From NCBI RefSeq assembly GCF_001969445.1, contig NZ_CP017297.1:4216001-4280000 (forward strand): 64,000 nt of DNA, written 5' to 3'. Of this stretch, positions 15,374-24,916 are shown in pieces; position 1 is the stretch's first letter; each line of letters begins with the position of its first letter. Below the pieces are notes generated by a model that worked only from the letters and a program-made list of their open reading frames with translations, did no database searches and had not been told where the DNA came from. The position numbers and the translations under genes were made by a program. This DNA comes from Brachybacterium sp. P6-10-X1. Its GTDB lineage: Bacteria > Actinomycetota > Actinomycetes > Actinomycetales > Dermabacteraceae.

Positions 15374-16738
15374 ATGAACACCGCCGCCCGCTCCGTGGCC
15401 CCCGACAGAACCGACGAGGGCCCCGAGGCGGACTCCGCGCAGGATGCCCCTGATGCGCAGAGTCGCCAGGAGGGTCCCGAGACTCCGGACGGATCCGGGA
15501 CCCCGGATGGTTCCGGAGCCGCCGCTGGGCGTCGCTCGCGTTTCGGCCTGCTTCCGCGCATCGTCCTCGCCATCGCCCTGGGCATCCTGCTGGGTCTCGT
15601 GCTGCCGGAATCGATCGCCCGCGTCTTCACCACCTTCAACTCGCTGTTCTCGGGGTTCCTCGGCTTCCTCATCCCCCTGATCATCGTGGGTCTGGTGACG
15701 CCCGCGATCGCCGAGCTGGGCCACGGCGCCGGAAAGATGCTGGCCGCGACCGCGGGCATCGCCTACCTCTCGACGGTCCTGTGCGGCGTCTTCGCCCTGA
15801 CCCTGTCCCTGCTCCTGCTGCCCCGCATGCTCCAGGGGCAGAGCATCGCCTCGCTGGAGAACCCCGAGGACTCCGCGATCGCCCCCTACGTCGAGCTCGA
15901 CATCCCGCCCGTCTTCGACGTGATGACGGCACTCATCCTCGCCTTCTGCCTCGGCATCGGCCTGACCCTGGTGCGCCGGGGCGCGCTGCAGGAGTCCTTC
16001 GAACAGCTGCGCACGATCGTCGTGCGCATCATCGAGGCGATCATCATCCCGCTGCTGCCGCTGTACATCTTCGGGATGTTCCTGGGCCTGACCCTGAACG
16101 GTCAGATCTGGACGGTGATCGGCACCTTCCTCACCGTGATCCTGCTCGTGCTCGCGATGACCGTGGTGGTGCTGCTGGCGCAGTACGCCGTGGCCGGCTG
16201 GGCCATGGGCCGCAACCCCCTGAAGATGCTGTGGACCATGATCCCCGCCTACGCCACGGCACTGGGCACCAGCTCCTCCGCCGCGACCATCCCGGTCACC
16301 ACCGAATGCGCCAAGCGCAACGGCATCCCGGACGCCATCGCGGACTTCGTCGTGCCGTTGTGCGCGACGATCCACCTGGCCGGCTCGACGCTCAAGATCA
16401 CCACCTTCGCGGTCGCCATCATGATCGTCACCGGCATGCCGCTGACCATCGGGCCCCTGATCGGCTTCGTCCTCATGCTCGGCGTCGTGATGATCGCCGC
16501 TCCCGGTGTCCCGGGCGGCGCGATCATGGCGGCCGCCGGCGTGCTGTCCTCGATCCTCGGCTTCGACGAGGCGGCCGTCGGGCTGATGATCGCCGCCTAC
16601 ATCGCGATCGACTCCTTCGGCACGGCGACCAACGTCACCGGCGACGGCGCGATCGCGGCGCTGATGGCGCGGCTGTCGAAGGGGCGGGTCTCCGGCGATC
16701 TGCGGACCCCGGAGCACCCGCAGGTCCAGGGGGTCTGA
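15374..16738 (+). CDS. Dicarboxylate/amino acid:cation symporter (SDF/DAACS family)
   Basis: 454 aa. Secondary transporter of the GltP/DctA fold, coupling uptake of acidic amino acids, dicarboxylates or serine/threonine to cation entry. A hydrophilic N-tail of about 55 residues rich in Asp/Pro/Gly precedes the first helix. Signature elements are the serine-rich hairpin GTSSSAATIPVTTECAKRNG (about 298-317) and the C-terminal FGTATNVTGDGAIAAL, the cation/substrate site. Substrate cannot be decided from sequence. Single-gene unit between the divergent exporter and the SDR gene. Confidence 0.85.
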   Translation: MNTAARSVAPDRTDEGPEADSAQDAPDAQSRQEGPETPDGSGTPDGSGAAAGRRSRFGLLPRIVLAIALGILLGLVLPESIARVFTTFNSLFSGFLGFLIPLIIVGLVTPAIAELGHGAGKMLAATAGIAYLSTVLCGVFALTLSLLLLPRMLQGQSIASLENPEDSAIAPYVELDIPPVFDVMTALILAFCLGIGLTLVRRGALQESFEQLRTIVVRIIEAIIIPLLPLYIFGMFLGLTLNGQIWTVIGTFLTVILLVLAMTVVVLLAQYAVAGWAMGRNPLKMLWTMIPAYATALGTSSSAATIPVTTECAKRNGIPDAIADFVVPLCATIHLAGSTLKITTFAVAIMIVTGMPLTIGPLIGFVLMLGVVMIAAPGVPGGAIMAAAGVLSSILGFDEAAVGLMIAAYIAIDSFGTATNVTGDGAIAALMARLSKGRVSGDLRTPEHPQVQGV

Positions 16739-16773
16739 GGGAGCCGCCGCGCAGATGGTCGGGACCGTCCCCG

Positions 16774-16779
16774 TATCCT
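16774..16779 (+). promoter_or_regulatory. -10 element of the SDR gene, leaderless spacing
   Basis: TATCCT, then GAGGTC (6 nt), then ATG-ATG. The geometry predicts transcription beginning at or next to the start codon. Confidence 0.5.
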
Positions 16780-16785
16780 GAGGTC

Positions 16786-17595
16786 ATGATGGACCCGACC
16801 GCCGCCGCGCCCGCCCCGCGTTCCTCCGCGCCCGCTGCCGCACCGCTGACCGCCGTGGTCACCGGGGCCTCGTCGGGGATCGGCCGCGCGACCGCCGCCC
16901 GTCTGGTCGCCGACGGCTGGCGGGTCCTGGCCGTCGCCCGTCGCGAGGATCGACTGGCCGAGCTGGCGGCCGAGACCGGCTGCGAGGTGCTCGGCGTCGA
17001 CGTCACCTCCGACGAGTCCGTCGACCGCCTGGTGGCACGGGCCGAGGACCTCTTCTCCGGATCGCTGAACGCGGTCGTGCACGTCGCCGGGGGCGCCCTC
17101 GGGGTCGAGCCCGCGGCCGAGGCCGATCTGGGCAAGTGGCAGCGCATGTACGACATCAACGTGCTCGGCGCCGTGCGCGTCACTCGTGCCCTGCTGCCCG
17201 CGCTGCGCGCGAGCGGACGGGGCGACCTGCTGTTCGTCACCTCCGTCGCCGGCCAGGAGGCCTACCCCGGCGGCTCCGGGTACAACGCCGCGAAGGCCGG
17301 GGAGCACATGCTCGCCGCCGCCCTGCGCCTGGAGCTGAACGGCGAACCGATCCGCGTCATCGAGATCGCGCCCGGCATGGTGGCCACGGAGGAGTTCTCC
17401 CTCGTCCGGCTCGGGGACCAGGAGGCGGCCGACGCCGTCTACGACGGGGTCGAGAACCCGCTGACGGCCGAGGACTGCGCCGACGTCATCGCCTACGCCC
17501 TGGGCGCCCCGCACCACGTCAACCTGGATCTGGTCACGGTGCGACCGCTCGCCCAGGCCGCCGCGCACCGCGTGGCCCGCCACCGGGGGATCTGA
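16786..17595 (+). CDS. Short-chain dehydrogenase/reductase
   Basis: 269 aa NAD(P)-dependent oxidoreductase of the classical SDR family. Cofactor loop TGASSGIG (26-33), Asn in the structural motif near INVLGAVRVT, catalytic Ser in TSVAGQEAYPGG and YNAAK. The closest named relatives by pattern are YdfG/serine 3-dehydrogenase-like enzymes (IEIAPGMVATEEFSLVRLGD). An Ala/Pro-rich N-tail of about 20 residues precedes the Rossmann fold. Two adjacent ATGs (16786, 16789) could serve as start. Substrate unknown. Confidence 0.88.
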   Translation: MMDPTAAAPAPRSSAPAAAPLTAVVTGASSGIGRATAARLVADGWRVLAVARREDRLAELAAETGCEVLGVDVTSDESVDRLVARAEDLFSGSLNAVVHVAGGALGVEPAAEADLGKWQRMYDINVLGAVRVTRALLPALRASGRGDLLFVTSVAGQEAYPGGSGYNAAKAGEHMLAAALRLELNGEPIRVIEIAPGMVATEEFSLVRLGDQEAADAVYDGVENPLTAEDCADVIAYALGAPHHVNLDLVTVRPLAQAAAHRVARHRGI

Positions 17596-17700
17596 GAGCC
17601 CGCGGGGGCCACGGGATCGGGGACGGGGCCGACGGGCGACCGACGGCCCGGCCCGATCCGGCCGGGGTCGGTGCCGGGAGCCGGGGCGGGGAGGCCCCGA

Positions 17701-17718
17701 CTACGACCAAAGGTGTAG
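17701..17718. promoter_or_regulatory. Imperfect inverted repeat CTACGACC-AAA-GGTGTAG
   Basis: In the 267-bp gap before the small membrane gene at 17863. The arms match as CTACGACC versus GGT(C)GTAG with one missing base. It looks like a site for a dimeric regulator, but which one cannot be told. The rest of 17596-17862 holds no gene or other clear signal. Confidence 0.35.
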
Positions 17719-17862
17719 ACGGATGTCCTCCTCCCGCCCGATGCGCGGTGAGGTCGGGGAGGGGAGGATCGGGTCATCGCCCGGTGCGGGAGGGCGGATG
17801 CGACAGCACCCGACCCGCGGACCGGACGACCACCGCCGCACCCGAGTACCCAGGACGTCATC

Positions 17863-18087
17863 ATGGCGACGATTCCCCCCGACCGCTCCTCGCACGATCA
17901 CCGCGGACGCAAGCCGTCCGTCGGCCGTCCGGTCCTGTTCGTCGTCCTGCTCGCGATCGCGTCGCTCGGTGTGCTGGGCCTGCTCGTCGTCGGTCCCAGC
18001 ATCACGCTGCCGGTCGCGGTGGCCGTGGCCGCCGGGCTGCTGGGTCTGGTCGGGGTCGCGTGGGCGGTGGCCGGGCCCCGTCTGTGA
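17863..18087 (+). CDS. Small two-TM membrane protein, unknown function
   Basis: 74 aa. A hydrophilic N-terminus rich in Arg/His/Ser (about 22 residues) is followed by two hydrophobic helices (LFVVLLAIASLGVLGLLVV and LPVAVAVAAGLLGLVGVAWAVAG), so it is probably a membrane hairpin. No catalytic or binding motif is seen. Start ATG 17863; upstream sequence lacks a strong ribosome site. Positioned alone between the SDR gene and the minus-strand ferredoxin. Confidence 0.55.
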   Translation: MATIPPDRSSHDHRGRKPSVGRPVLFVVLLAIASLGVLGLLVVGPSITLPVAVAVAAGLLGLVGVAWAVAGPRL

Positions 18088-18174
18088 TCCGCTGATCCGT
18101 GCGCGCCCGTGAGCGCTTCCCGTCCGTGAGCCGCACCGGTCCATGACCAGCGCGCTGACCACGCGACGGGCTGA

Positions 18175-18447
18175 TCAGACGTCGATCTGGATCTCACCCT
18201 CGCCGCGCGAGACGCAGGTGGTCATCTGCTCGTCCTGCTCGTCCTCCATGAGGAACTCATCCAGGTGCTCGACCTGTCCCGAGACCAGGGGCACCACGCA
18301 GGTGCCGCAGACCCCGCCCTCGCAGGAGTAGTCCATATCGACGCCGGCATCGAGGAGCGATTGCAGGAGGGACTGACCCTCGGCGACCTCGACCGTCATC
18401 CCGGACCTGAGGCACTTCGCCGTGAAGGGTTTTCCGAACAGCGACAT
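18175..18447 (-). CDS. Plant-type 2Fe-2S ferredoxin
   Basis: 90 aa soluble electron carrier. Cluster ligands Cys42, Cys47, Cys50 and Cys78 give the CX4CX2C...C pattern (SCEGGVCGTC ... TTCVS), as in the ferredoxin domain of phthalate/vanillate dioxygenase reductases. The ATG at 18447 is chosen because AGGAGCGAGG lies directly upstream and it fits the family length; the longer frame adds a non-conserved tail. No reductase or oxygenase partner sits nearby, so its partner is unknown. Confidence 0.88.
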   Translation of the reverse strand: MSLFGKPFTAKCLRSGMTVEVAEGQSLLQSLLDAGVDMDYSCEGGVCGTCVVPLVSGQVEHLDEFLMEDEQDEQMTTCVSRGEGEIQIDV

Positions 18448-18551
18448 CCTCGCTCCTTCTGCGTGGGCCGCCCGGGGCGGCAGCCAGGACTGCCAGTTTC
18501 CCATGCCGGAGGTGGAGAGCAGGGGGTGAGTCGCGCCTCACCAGCGGGTTC

Positions 18552-18884
18552 CTACTCGCCGACCTCGCCCTCGGCCCCGACCTCGGAGCGCGGGGGCATC
18601 GACATCGCCGCGGTCGGGGACACGGCCGGGGAGGCGGAGACGCGGGCGGGCGCCGGCGCCGCTGTCGAGGACGGGCTCAGCGCGAGAGCGGCGGGGCCGA
18701 AGCTCAGCACCAGCAGGGCGGTCGCACCCAGTGCGGCGGCTCCGGCGGTGGCGCGGCCGGCCAGGCCGCGAGATCCGGAGAGGAGCTCGGGGGTCGGAGC
18801 GAGCGCCGAGGGGAGCTCCGCGCAGACCGCGACCTCGGTCGCTGCCGTCGAGGGGCGCGAAGCTCTGCCGGTCTCGTCGTCCAT
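18552..18884 (-). CDS. Small single-TM protein, unknown function
   Basis: 110 aa. The ATG at 18884 has an excellent GAAGGAGG upstream. Acidic N-terminus, one hydrophobic helix (about 58-78, AAALGATALLVLSFGPAALAL), then a Ser/Ala/Pro-rich outer part with an acidic end (GAEGEVGE). No recognised family. Its promoter would lie in the region divergent from the ileS leader. Confidence 0.5.
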   Translation of the reverse strand: MDDETGRASRPSTAATEVAVCAELPSALAPTPELLSGSRGLAGRATAGAAALGATALLVLSFGPAALALSPSSTAAPAPARVSASPAVSPTAAMSMPPRSEVGAEGEVGE

Positions 18885-19034
18885 ATCGGTTCCTCCTTCG
18901 GGAACTGCGGCGATCTGCCGAGGAACCCATTCCAGACGCTTCAGCTGTGCTGGCGCTGTGCACGCGGATCGGGTTCTCTGTGATCCGCGCATCGGATCCG
19001 CTCCCCATCGGATGATTGCCTCGGGCCGGGCGCG

Positions 19035-19040
19035 TACACT
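19035..19040 (+). promoter_or_regulatory. -10 element of the ileS transcript
   Basis: TACACT just upstream of the T-box leader; the predicted start is near 19047. No clear -35. Confidence 0.5.
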
Positions 19041-19046
19041 GGGCCG

Positions 19047-19306
19047 TATCGGCATCGACCCGGCCATCACCGGAGAGCCGCGGGAAGAACCGCCCGTCGT
19101 CCGCTCGCGGAGGAGGGCCCAGTAGAACCCGCCGGGACCAGCCCGTCATCGCTGAGGAACAAGGGGAAGCCCCCGCGCCGGTCCGCCGGTTCGGACGGGC
19201 ATCAACCGAGGTGGTACCGCGCCGCCGATCTCCGGGTCGGCAAGCGTCCTCGGACATCGTGATGTCCCAGCCGCCGCCCCCTGTTCTTCTTCGGAGGTCC
19301 GTCCCC
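19047..19306 (+). promoter_or_regulatory. T-box riboswitch (tRNA-Ile sensor) of ileS
   Basis: Leader with the actinobacterial ileS T-box features. An ultrashort stem I carries specifier ATC (Ile) at 19066-19068 in CCGGCCATCACCGG, followed by GGAGAGCCGCGGGAAGAAC. A stem II-type segment starts at CAGTAGAACCCGCCGGG. The invariant T-box TGGTACCGCG, which pairs with the tRNA acceptor end, is at 19212-19221. The GGAGG ribosome site (19293-19297) and ATG 19307 come about 85 nt after the T-box with no T-run terminator between, so control is likely at translation, as known for actinobacterial ileS. A small GGACATC-GT-GATGTCC hairpin lies at 19251-19266. The segment 18885-19034 shows no gene. Confidence 0.9.
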
Positions 19307-22300
19307 ATGGTCTACCCGGTCAGCGGAGCCCCGCTCGTCCCCTCGCCGAACCTGCCGGCGCTCGAGAACGCCATCCAGGAGTTCTGGCGCGCCGACGACA
19401 CCTTCCGCGCCTCGATCGCGCAGCGCGAGGGCGCCGAGGAGTTCGTCTTCTACGACGGCCCGCCCTTCGCCAACGGCCTGCCGCACTACGGGCACCTCCT
19501 GACCGGTTTCGTCAAGGACGTCGTCCCCCGATTCCGCACCATGTGCGGCAACAAGGTCGACCGGCGCTTCGGCTGGGACACCCACGGCCTGCCCGCCGAG
19601 CTCGAGGCGATGCGCGAACTGGGCATGACCGAGAAGTCCGAGATCGAGGACATGGGCCTGCAGGCGTTCAACAACGCCGCCCGGGCCTCGGTGCTGAAGT
19701 ACACCAAGGAGTGGGAGGACTACGTCACCCGCCAGGCCCGCTGGGTGGACTTCGAGGACGACTACAAGACCCTCGACGCCACCTTCATGGAGTCGGTGCT
19801 GTGGGCCTTCAAGACCCTGTACGACTCAGGCCGCGCCTATGAGGGCTACTACGTGCTGCCCTACTGCTGGAAGGACCAGACGCCGCTGAGCGCGCACGAG
19901 CTGCGCATGGACGACGACGTCTACCAGGAGCGCCAGGACCAGACCGTCACCGTCACCTTCCCCTTCCTCGGGGACAAGGCCGAGCAGCTGGGTCTGGACG
20001 GGGTCAGCGCGCTGGCCTGGACCACGACCCCGTGGACCCTGCCCACCAACTTCTCCCTCGCCGTCGGTCCCGAGCTCGAGTACTCCGTGGTCCCCGCCGG
20101 CCCGCGCGGAGCCGCCGACGGCACCGCCGCCGGGGCGGGACGCTACCTGCTGGCCACGGCGCTGCTCGGCGCCCACGCCGAGGCGCTCGGGTACGTCAGC
20201 GCCGAGGACGCCCTCGCAGCGTGCGAGGAGCGGGTCTTCCTCGGCTCCGAGCTCGAGCACATGGCCTACCGGCCGCTGTGGACCGTCTACTCCGCGGACC
20301 GGGAGAAGTGGGGGACGCAGAACGCCTGGATCGTGACCGTCGCGGACTACGTCTCGACCGACGACGGCACCGGCGTGGTCCACCAGGCCACCGCCTACGG
20401 TGAAGCCGACCAGCAGGTCAACGCCGATTACGGCATCCCCGTGATCGTCTCGGTGGACGAGGGTGCTCAATTCCTGGACTACTTCGCCGGCACCGAGCTC
20501 GACGAGATCGCCGGGGTGCAGGTGTTCGACGCGAACCGTCCGATCATCCGCAACCTCCAGCGCTCCGGGCGCCTGCTGCGCGAGGCCAGCTACGTGCACT
20601 CCTACCCGCACTGCTGGCGCTGCCGGAACCCCCTGATCTACAAGGCCGTCAGCTCCTGGTACGTCAAGGTCGCCGACCAGCGCCGGCGCATGCTCGAGCT
20701 GAACGAGCAGATCGACTGGGTGCCCGGCAACGTCAAGGACGGCCAGTTCGGCCGCTGGCTCGAGGGCGCCCGCGACTGGGCGATCTCCCGCAACCGCTAC
20801 TGGGGCTCCCCGATCCCGGTGTGGAAGAGCGACGACCCGAACCACCCCCGCATCGACGTGTACGGCTCGCTGGCGGAGCTCGAGGAGGCCTTCGGTGCTC
20901 TCCCGCGCGACGAGCACGGAGAGGTGAACCTCCACCGCCCCTACATCGACGAGCTCACCCGGGCGAACCCGGACGACCCGACCGGGGCCTCCACCATGCG
21001 CCGGGTCGACGAGGTCTTCGACGTCTGGTTCGACTCCGGCTCGATGCCCTACGCGCAGGTGCACTATCCCTTCGAGAACTCCGACTGGTTCGAGACGCAC
21101 AACCCGGCGGACTTCATCGTCGAGTACGTCGGCCAGACCCGCGGCTGGTTCTACGTCATGCACGTGCTCTCGACCGCGCTGTTCGACCGGCCCGCGTTCA
21201 CCTCGGTGATCTGCCACGGCATCGTGCTCGGCGAGGACGGGCAGAAGATGTCCAAGTCGCTGCGCAACTACCCCGACGTGCGCGAGATGTTCGACACCTA
21301 CGGGGCCGACGCGATGCGCTGGTTCCTCATGAGCTCGCCGATCCTGCGGGGCGGCAATCTCGTCGTCGACGAGCCGAAGATCCGCGACGCCACCCGCCAC
21401 GTGGTGCTGCCGCTGTGGAACGTCTGGTACTTCCTGGGGCTCTACGCCAACGCCGCGGGGGAGAAGGACGAGCACGGGCGGCCGACGGGCTACCGCGGGA
21501 AGACCCGCTACGAGTCCACCGACGTCATGGACCGCTACCTGCTGGCCCGCACCGGCGATCTGGTGCGACAGGTGCGCGAACAGATGACCGCGCTCGCCAT
21601 CGCCGATGCCGCCGAGCTGATCCAGGACTACCTGGACATGCTCACCAACTGGTACGTGCGCCGCTCCCGCGACCGGTTCTGGGAAGGCGACGAACAGGCG
21701 ATCGACGTGCTCTCGACCTGCCTGGAGACGCTGTGCCAGGTGGCGGCCCCGCTGCTGCCCATGGTGACCGAGGAGATCTGGAAGCAGCTGACCGGAGAGC
21801 GCTCCGTGCACCTGACGGACTGGCCCGACGACTCGCTGTTCCCCCGCGACCCCGCACTGGTCGCCCAGATGGACGACGTGCGCGCGATCGCCGGCGTCGG
21901 CAACTCCCTGCGCAAGAAGGAACAGCTGCGGGCACGGCTGCCGCTGGCCGAGCTCACCGTGGTCCACCACGACCCCACCTCCCTCGAGCCCTTCACCGCC
22001 CTGATCGCCGACGAGCTCAACGTCAAGGCGGTGCGCCTGCTGGACGTGGCCGGCGATCAGGCCCAGGGCATGGGCGTCGAGCAGCGGCTGACCGTCAACG
22101 CGCGCGCCGCCGGCCCGCGCCTGGGCAAGCAGGTCCAGACGGTCATCAAGGGGTCGAAGTCCGGTGACTGGTCGGTGGACGAGGCCGGCACGGTCACCGC
22201 CGGGGGCATCGACCTCGTATCCGGTGAGTACTCGCTCGACCTCGTGGCCGGGCAGTCCGCCGCGATGGAGGGCCGGGCCGTGGGCGTGCTGCGCGGCGGC

Positions 22301-22603
22301 GACTTCCTGGCGCTGGACATCCGTCTCGACCCCGAGCTCGAGGCCGAGGGCACCGCTCGTGATGTCGTACGCGCCATCCAGTCGGCCCGGCGTGGGGCCG
22401 GGCTGGACGTCTCGGACCGGATCCGCCTCACCGTGGACGGCGACGAGCGGGTCGTTGAGGCGGTGACCGCGCACCGCGAGCTGGTGGCGGGGGAGGTGCT
22501 GGCCGTCGAGCTGGCGGTGCCCGCCGCTCCTGCCGACGGCGCCCATGCCGCGACCGAGACGGTCTCCGGCGGGACCGTGACCGTCTCGGTCGCCGCCGTG
22601 TGA
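19307..22603 (+). CDS. ileS: Isoleucyl-tRNA synthetase
   Basis: 1098 aa class I synthetase. HYGH motif at 60-63 ([12 protein letters not shown]) and KMSKS at 647-651 ([14 protein letters not shown]). The CP1 editing domain includes [19 protein letters not shown] and [17 protein letters not shown]. The C-terminal half has the anticodon domain and a long tail with [22 protein letters not shown]. Length and the sequence [14 protein letters not shown] place it with the eukaryote-like (type 2) IleRS common in actinobacteria. The ATG at 19307 follows GGAGG. Controlled by the T-box leader directly upstream. Confidence 0.97.
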   Translation: MVYPVSGAPLVPSPNLPALENAIQEFWRADDTFRASIAQREGAEEFVFYDGPPFANGLPHYGHLLTGFVKDVVPRFRTMCGNKVDRRFGWDTHGLPAELEAMRELGMTEKSEIEDMGLQAFNNAARASVLKYTKEWEDYVTRQARWVDFEDDYKTLDATFMESVLWAFKTLYDSGRAYEGYYVLPYCWKDQTPLSAHELRMDDDVYQERQDQTVTVTFPFLGDKAEQLGLDGVSALAWTTTPWTLPTNFSLAVGPELEYSVVPAGPRGAADGTAAGAGRYLLATALLGAHAEALGYVSAEDALAACEERVFLGSELEHMAYRPLWTVYSADREKWGTQNAWIVTVADYVSTDDGTGVVHQATAYGEADQQVNADYGIPVIVSVDEGAQFLDYFAGTELDEIAGVQVFDANRPIIRNLQRSGRLLREASYVHSYPHCWRCRNPLIYKAVSSWYVKVADQRRRMLELNEQIDWVPGNVKDGQFGRWLEGARDWAISRNRYWGSPIPVWKSDDPNHPRIDVYGSLAELEEAFGALPRDEHGEVNLHRPYIDELTRANPDDPTGASTMRRVDEVFDVWFDSGSMPYAQVHYPFENSDWFETHNPADFIVEYVGQTRGWFYVMHVLSTALFDRPAFTSVICHGIVLGEDGQKMSKSLRNYPDVREMFDTYGADAMRWFLMSSPILRGGNLVVDEPKIRDATRHVVLPLWNVWYFLGLYANAAGEKDEHGRPTGYRGKTRYESTDVMDRYLLARTGDLVRQVREQMTALAIADAAELIQDYLDMLTNWYVRRSRDRFWEGDEQAIDVLSTCLETLCQVAAPLLPMVTEEIWKQLTGERSVHLTDWPDDSLFPRDPALVAQMDDVRAIAGVGNSLRKKEQLRARLPLAELTVVHHDPTSLEPFTALIADELNVKAVRLLDVAGDQAQGMGVEQRLTVNARAAGPRLGKQVQTVIKGSKSGDWSVDEAGTVTAGGIDLVSGEYSLDLVAGQSAAMEGRAVGVLRGGDFLALDIRLDPELEAEGTARDVVRAIQSARRGAGLDVSDRIRLTVDGDERVVEAVTAHRELVAGEVLAVELAVPAAPADGAHAATETVSGGTVTVSVAAV

Positions 22604-22853
22604 GGCGGGCGCGACCGACCGAGCTCCGCGCTGTCGTTGCCACAGCGGACCATGGCACCGATGACGCAGAGCTCGCCCGAGGGAAGGCCCGGGGGAAGGA
22701 GAGCGGAGGGGGTTCCGGTGCCGCGGGCACGCGCGGCATGGGATACTCGCAGCGGTCGCGACGACCGCGGCCGGTGGGGCGCACGGGTCGCCCGGTCTCC
22801 CGCGGGAGCGCGACGGCGAGAGACCCGGCCCACGTCGAGAACGGACAGGGACG

Positions 22854-23282
22854 ATGATGGGACGACGACGCCTCCTCACCGCGGGCCTTGCTCTGTCGGC
22901 GGGGTTCCTCAGCGGCTGCGGGCTGCGCGGACGAACGCTGCAGGGGACGCTCAACGAGGCGGCCGAGAGTGTCGACGGGGTCACCGTCTCCGCTCTCGAG
23001 ACCGTCAGCGGCGCCGAGTTCCAGCGCGCGATCCGAGGGCGGGTCGAGACCTCCGCCGCCGAACGGGAGGACGTGCTGGAGATCTTCGGGCAGGTGATGT
23101 CCGCGCTGGTCGCGGCGGTCGACGAGCACGGTGACCCCGACACCGGGGGCTCGCGCGTGGTGGGTGCGATCACGGCCCTCGGCGCCGACAGCGAGGAGTA
23201 CGACATGTGGGATCTTCGTCCGGACCTCGAACGGACCGCGGGGCGGCTCGACGCGGTGATCCTGGAGGACTTCGCCGAGTAG
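22854..23282 (+). CDS. Predicted lipoprotein, unknown function
   Basis: 142 aa. Signal peptide with n-region MMGRRR and lipobox LSGC, lipidated Cys22; the twin arginines would also allow Tat export. The mature part is acidic and helical (EDVLEIFGQVMSALVAAVDEHG) with no recognised domain. Start may be ATG 22854 or 22857. The 250-bp gap before it carries only a weak -10 candidate (GATACT at 22742). Confidence 0.6.
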   Translation: MMGRRRLLTAGLALSAGFLSGCGLRGRTLQGTLNEAAESVDGVTVSALETVSGAEFQRAIRGRVETSAAEREDVLEIFGQVMSALVAAVDEHGDPDTGGSRVVGAITALGADSEEYDMWDLRPDLERTAGRLDAVILEDFAE

Positions 23283-23311
23283 GGGAGCGGGGGCCACGCC
23301 GCTGATCCGGC

Positions 23312-24916
23312 TCAGGGATCCCCGCGCCCCACGGTCACGACCTGGGACCGTGCGACGTAGGTGCCGTCACCCAGGTACACCCCTGCGAGATCGTCCTGGA
23401 GCGCGGACAGCGTGGGATCGCTCGCCGTGCTCCGGGCGAGGGATCCCGAATAGCCCCCTGCCGGATCGTGACCCGGTCCCAGGGAGTCGTGGTTCGCGAC
23501 CAGCACCGGCACGGGATCGATACCGGTGACCGGGTAGGGGTCCAGGGTCACCTCGTGGCGATTCGGGGCGCCGAGGTGCGTCCCGCCGGGTTGAGCCCCA
23601 CCGAGATCCGTCGCGGCGATCAGGTCGCCGCGGAAGCCATCGGCTCCGATCCCGGCCTCGTGATGGACGTTCACCGATCGGGTGGTGCCCTGCGCCGGGA
23701 CGACGGTCTGCACCGGAGAGCCGACCGAGAAGGTGTGGGTGACATTGTAGGTGCCGGGGTCTCCGGAGGAGCTGTTGAAGCTCGGGTCCGCCGCGAGCTG
23801 GTTCGCGATGATCCCTCCCTGGCTGTGGCCGACGATCAGGACATCGGCGCCGGGTGGCACATCTGCTGCCGCCATCGCCGCCTGCACGTCTTCCATCGCC
23901 GCGGGATGCTGGCCGGCGACCAGGCGCAGGTTCGAGCCCCAGTCCCGGGAATTGCCCTGCTCGCCGTACGCCTCGGGGACGTCGGTCGCCGCCGCCCCTT
24001 CGGTGGGCGGGACCTGCACGATGTAGGAGGACTGCCCGCCGGCGTCACGGCGGACCTCCTGGATCCCGATCCGGCCCGCCTCCAGCGGGGCCTGGCCCGG
24101 GTTGTCCATCCGCAGCGCATCGTTGTCGACGACCAGGTCCTGCAGATCCTGCGGGGACCGTGCAGGCCCGTCGTCGGACACCACATCCGTCACGATGCCG
24201 CCGGCACGGTCGTCGAGGAAGGGGGTGTCCTCGCCCGTGACGGCCTCGTACACGCCCACTCCGGCGGATCCCGTGGTCACCAGGGCGGCGGCCCCGAGCT
24301 CGGCGTAGGTCGGGACCCGCTCCCCGGTGGCCCAGTCCTCGAGGATCGTGCCGAGATGGTCGGTGTCGCGCTGGAACTGCGCGATGCCGTCGGTCCTCAC
24401 CCCGACGGACCCCAGCCCGCCCTCGATCAGGTCGATGCCCGTGTCGACGCCCCAGCCGATCGCGTCGGACGTCACCCCGGCCACGCCGGACAGCCCCTCC
24501 TCCAGCGGAGCCTCGAGCCAGTCGGGCATCCACGGCGCGTCGTCCCGGCGGTAGCCGCGCGCGATGTCCGCGGCAGGAGCGGGCGGGATCGTGGCCCCTT
24601 CGCCGGCCGTCCCTGCTCCTTCGCCGGCCGTCCCTGCTCCTCCGTCGTCCGGTGCAGAGGTCGCGTCCTGCTCGTCCGCCTCGGCGAGCGCCCGGTCGCC
24701 GAGGCGCTCGAGCTGATCGCACAGAGCGATCAGGGTGTCGGTGGCCTCCTCGCGCCACCGGCCGCGGAACTCCTCGGCATCCGGACCCGTCCAGGAGACC
24801 GACCGCACGGCGGCGTCGAGTCGTCCGCGTCGGTCCTCGAGGTCGCCGGAGGCGGTGTGCAGGCGCCGGGCGTACGAGCGCACCGCGGCGGGGGCCATCC
24901 CGTCGAAGCCGCTCAT
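23312..24916 (-). CDS. WXG100 domain fused to alpha/beta-hydrolase (putative secreted lipase/esterase)
   Basis: 534 aa. Residues 1-95 form a WXG100-like helical hairpin with SVSWTGPDAEEFRGRW. A linker follows with a twice-repeated GEGAGTA phrase, encoded by a 21-bp tandem repeat at 24597-24638. Then comes an alpha-helical middle and a C-terminal alpha/beta-hydrolase domain with nucleophile elbow GHSQGG (Ser365) and a candidate catalytic His in VANHDSLGP. Probably a type VII-like secreted enzyme acting outside the cell; substrate unknown. The start overlaps the stop of the gene at 24913-25695 (ATGA), so the two are co-translated. Confidence 0.75.
   Translation of the reverse strand: MSGFDGMAPAAVRSYARRLHTASGDLEDRRGRLDAAVRSVSWTGPDAEEFRGRWREEATDTLIALCDQLERLGDRALAEADEQDATSAPDDGGAGTAGEGAGTAGEGATIPPAPAADIARGYRRDDAPWMPDWLEAPLEEGLSGVAGVTSDAIGWGVDTGIDLIEGGLGSVGVRTDGIAQFQRDTDHLGTILEDWATGERVPTYAELGAAALVTTGSAGVGVYEAVTGEDTPFLDDRAGGIVTDVVSDDGPARSPQDLQDLVVDNDALRMDNPGQAPLEAGRIGIQEVRRDAGGQSSYIVQVPPTEGAAATDVPEAYGEQGNSRDWGSNLRLVAGQHPAAMEDVQAAMAAADVPPGADVLIVGHSQGGIIANQLAADPSFNSSSGDPGTYNVTHTFSVGSPVQTVVPAQGTTRSVNVHHEAGIGADGFRGDLIAATDLGGAQPGGTHLGAPNRHEVTLDPYPVTGIDPVPVLVANHDSLGPGHDPAGGYSGSLARSTASDPTLSALQDDLAGVYLGDGTYVARSQVVTVGRGDP

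Noticed and set aside
19826-23206. 1126-codon minus-strand frame
   Set aside because: Shadow of ileS; composition His/Gly/Val/Arg-rich without motifs.
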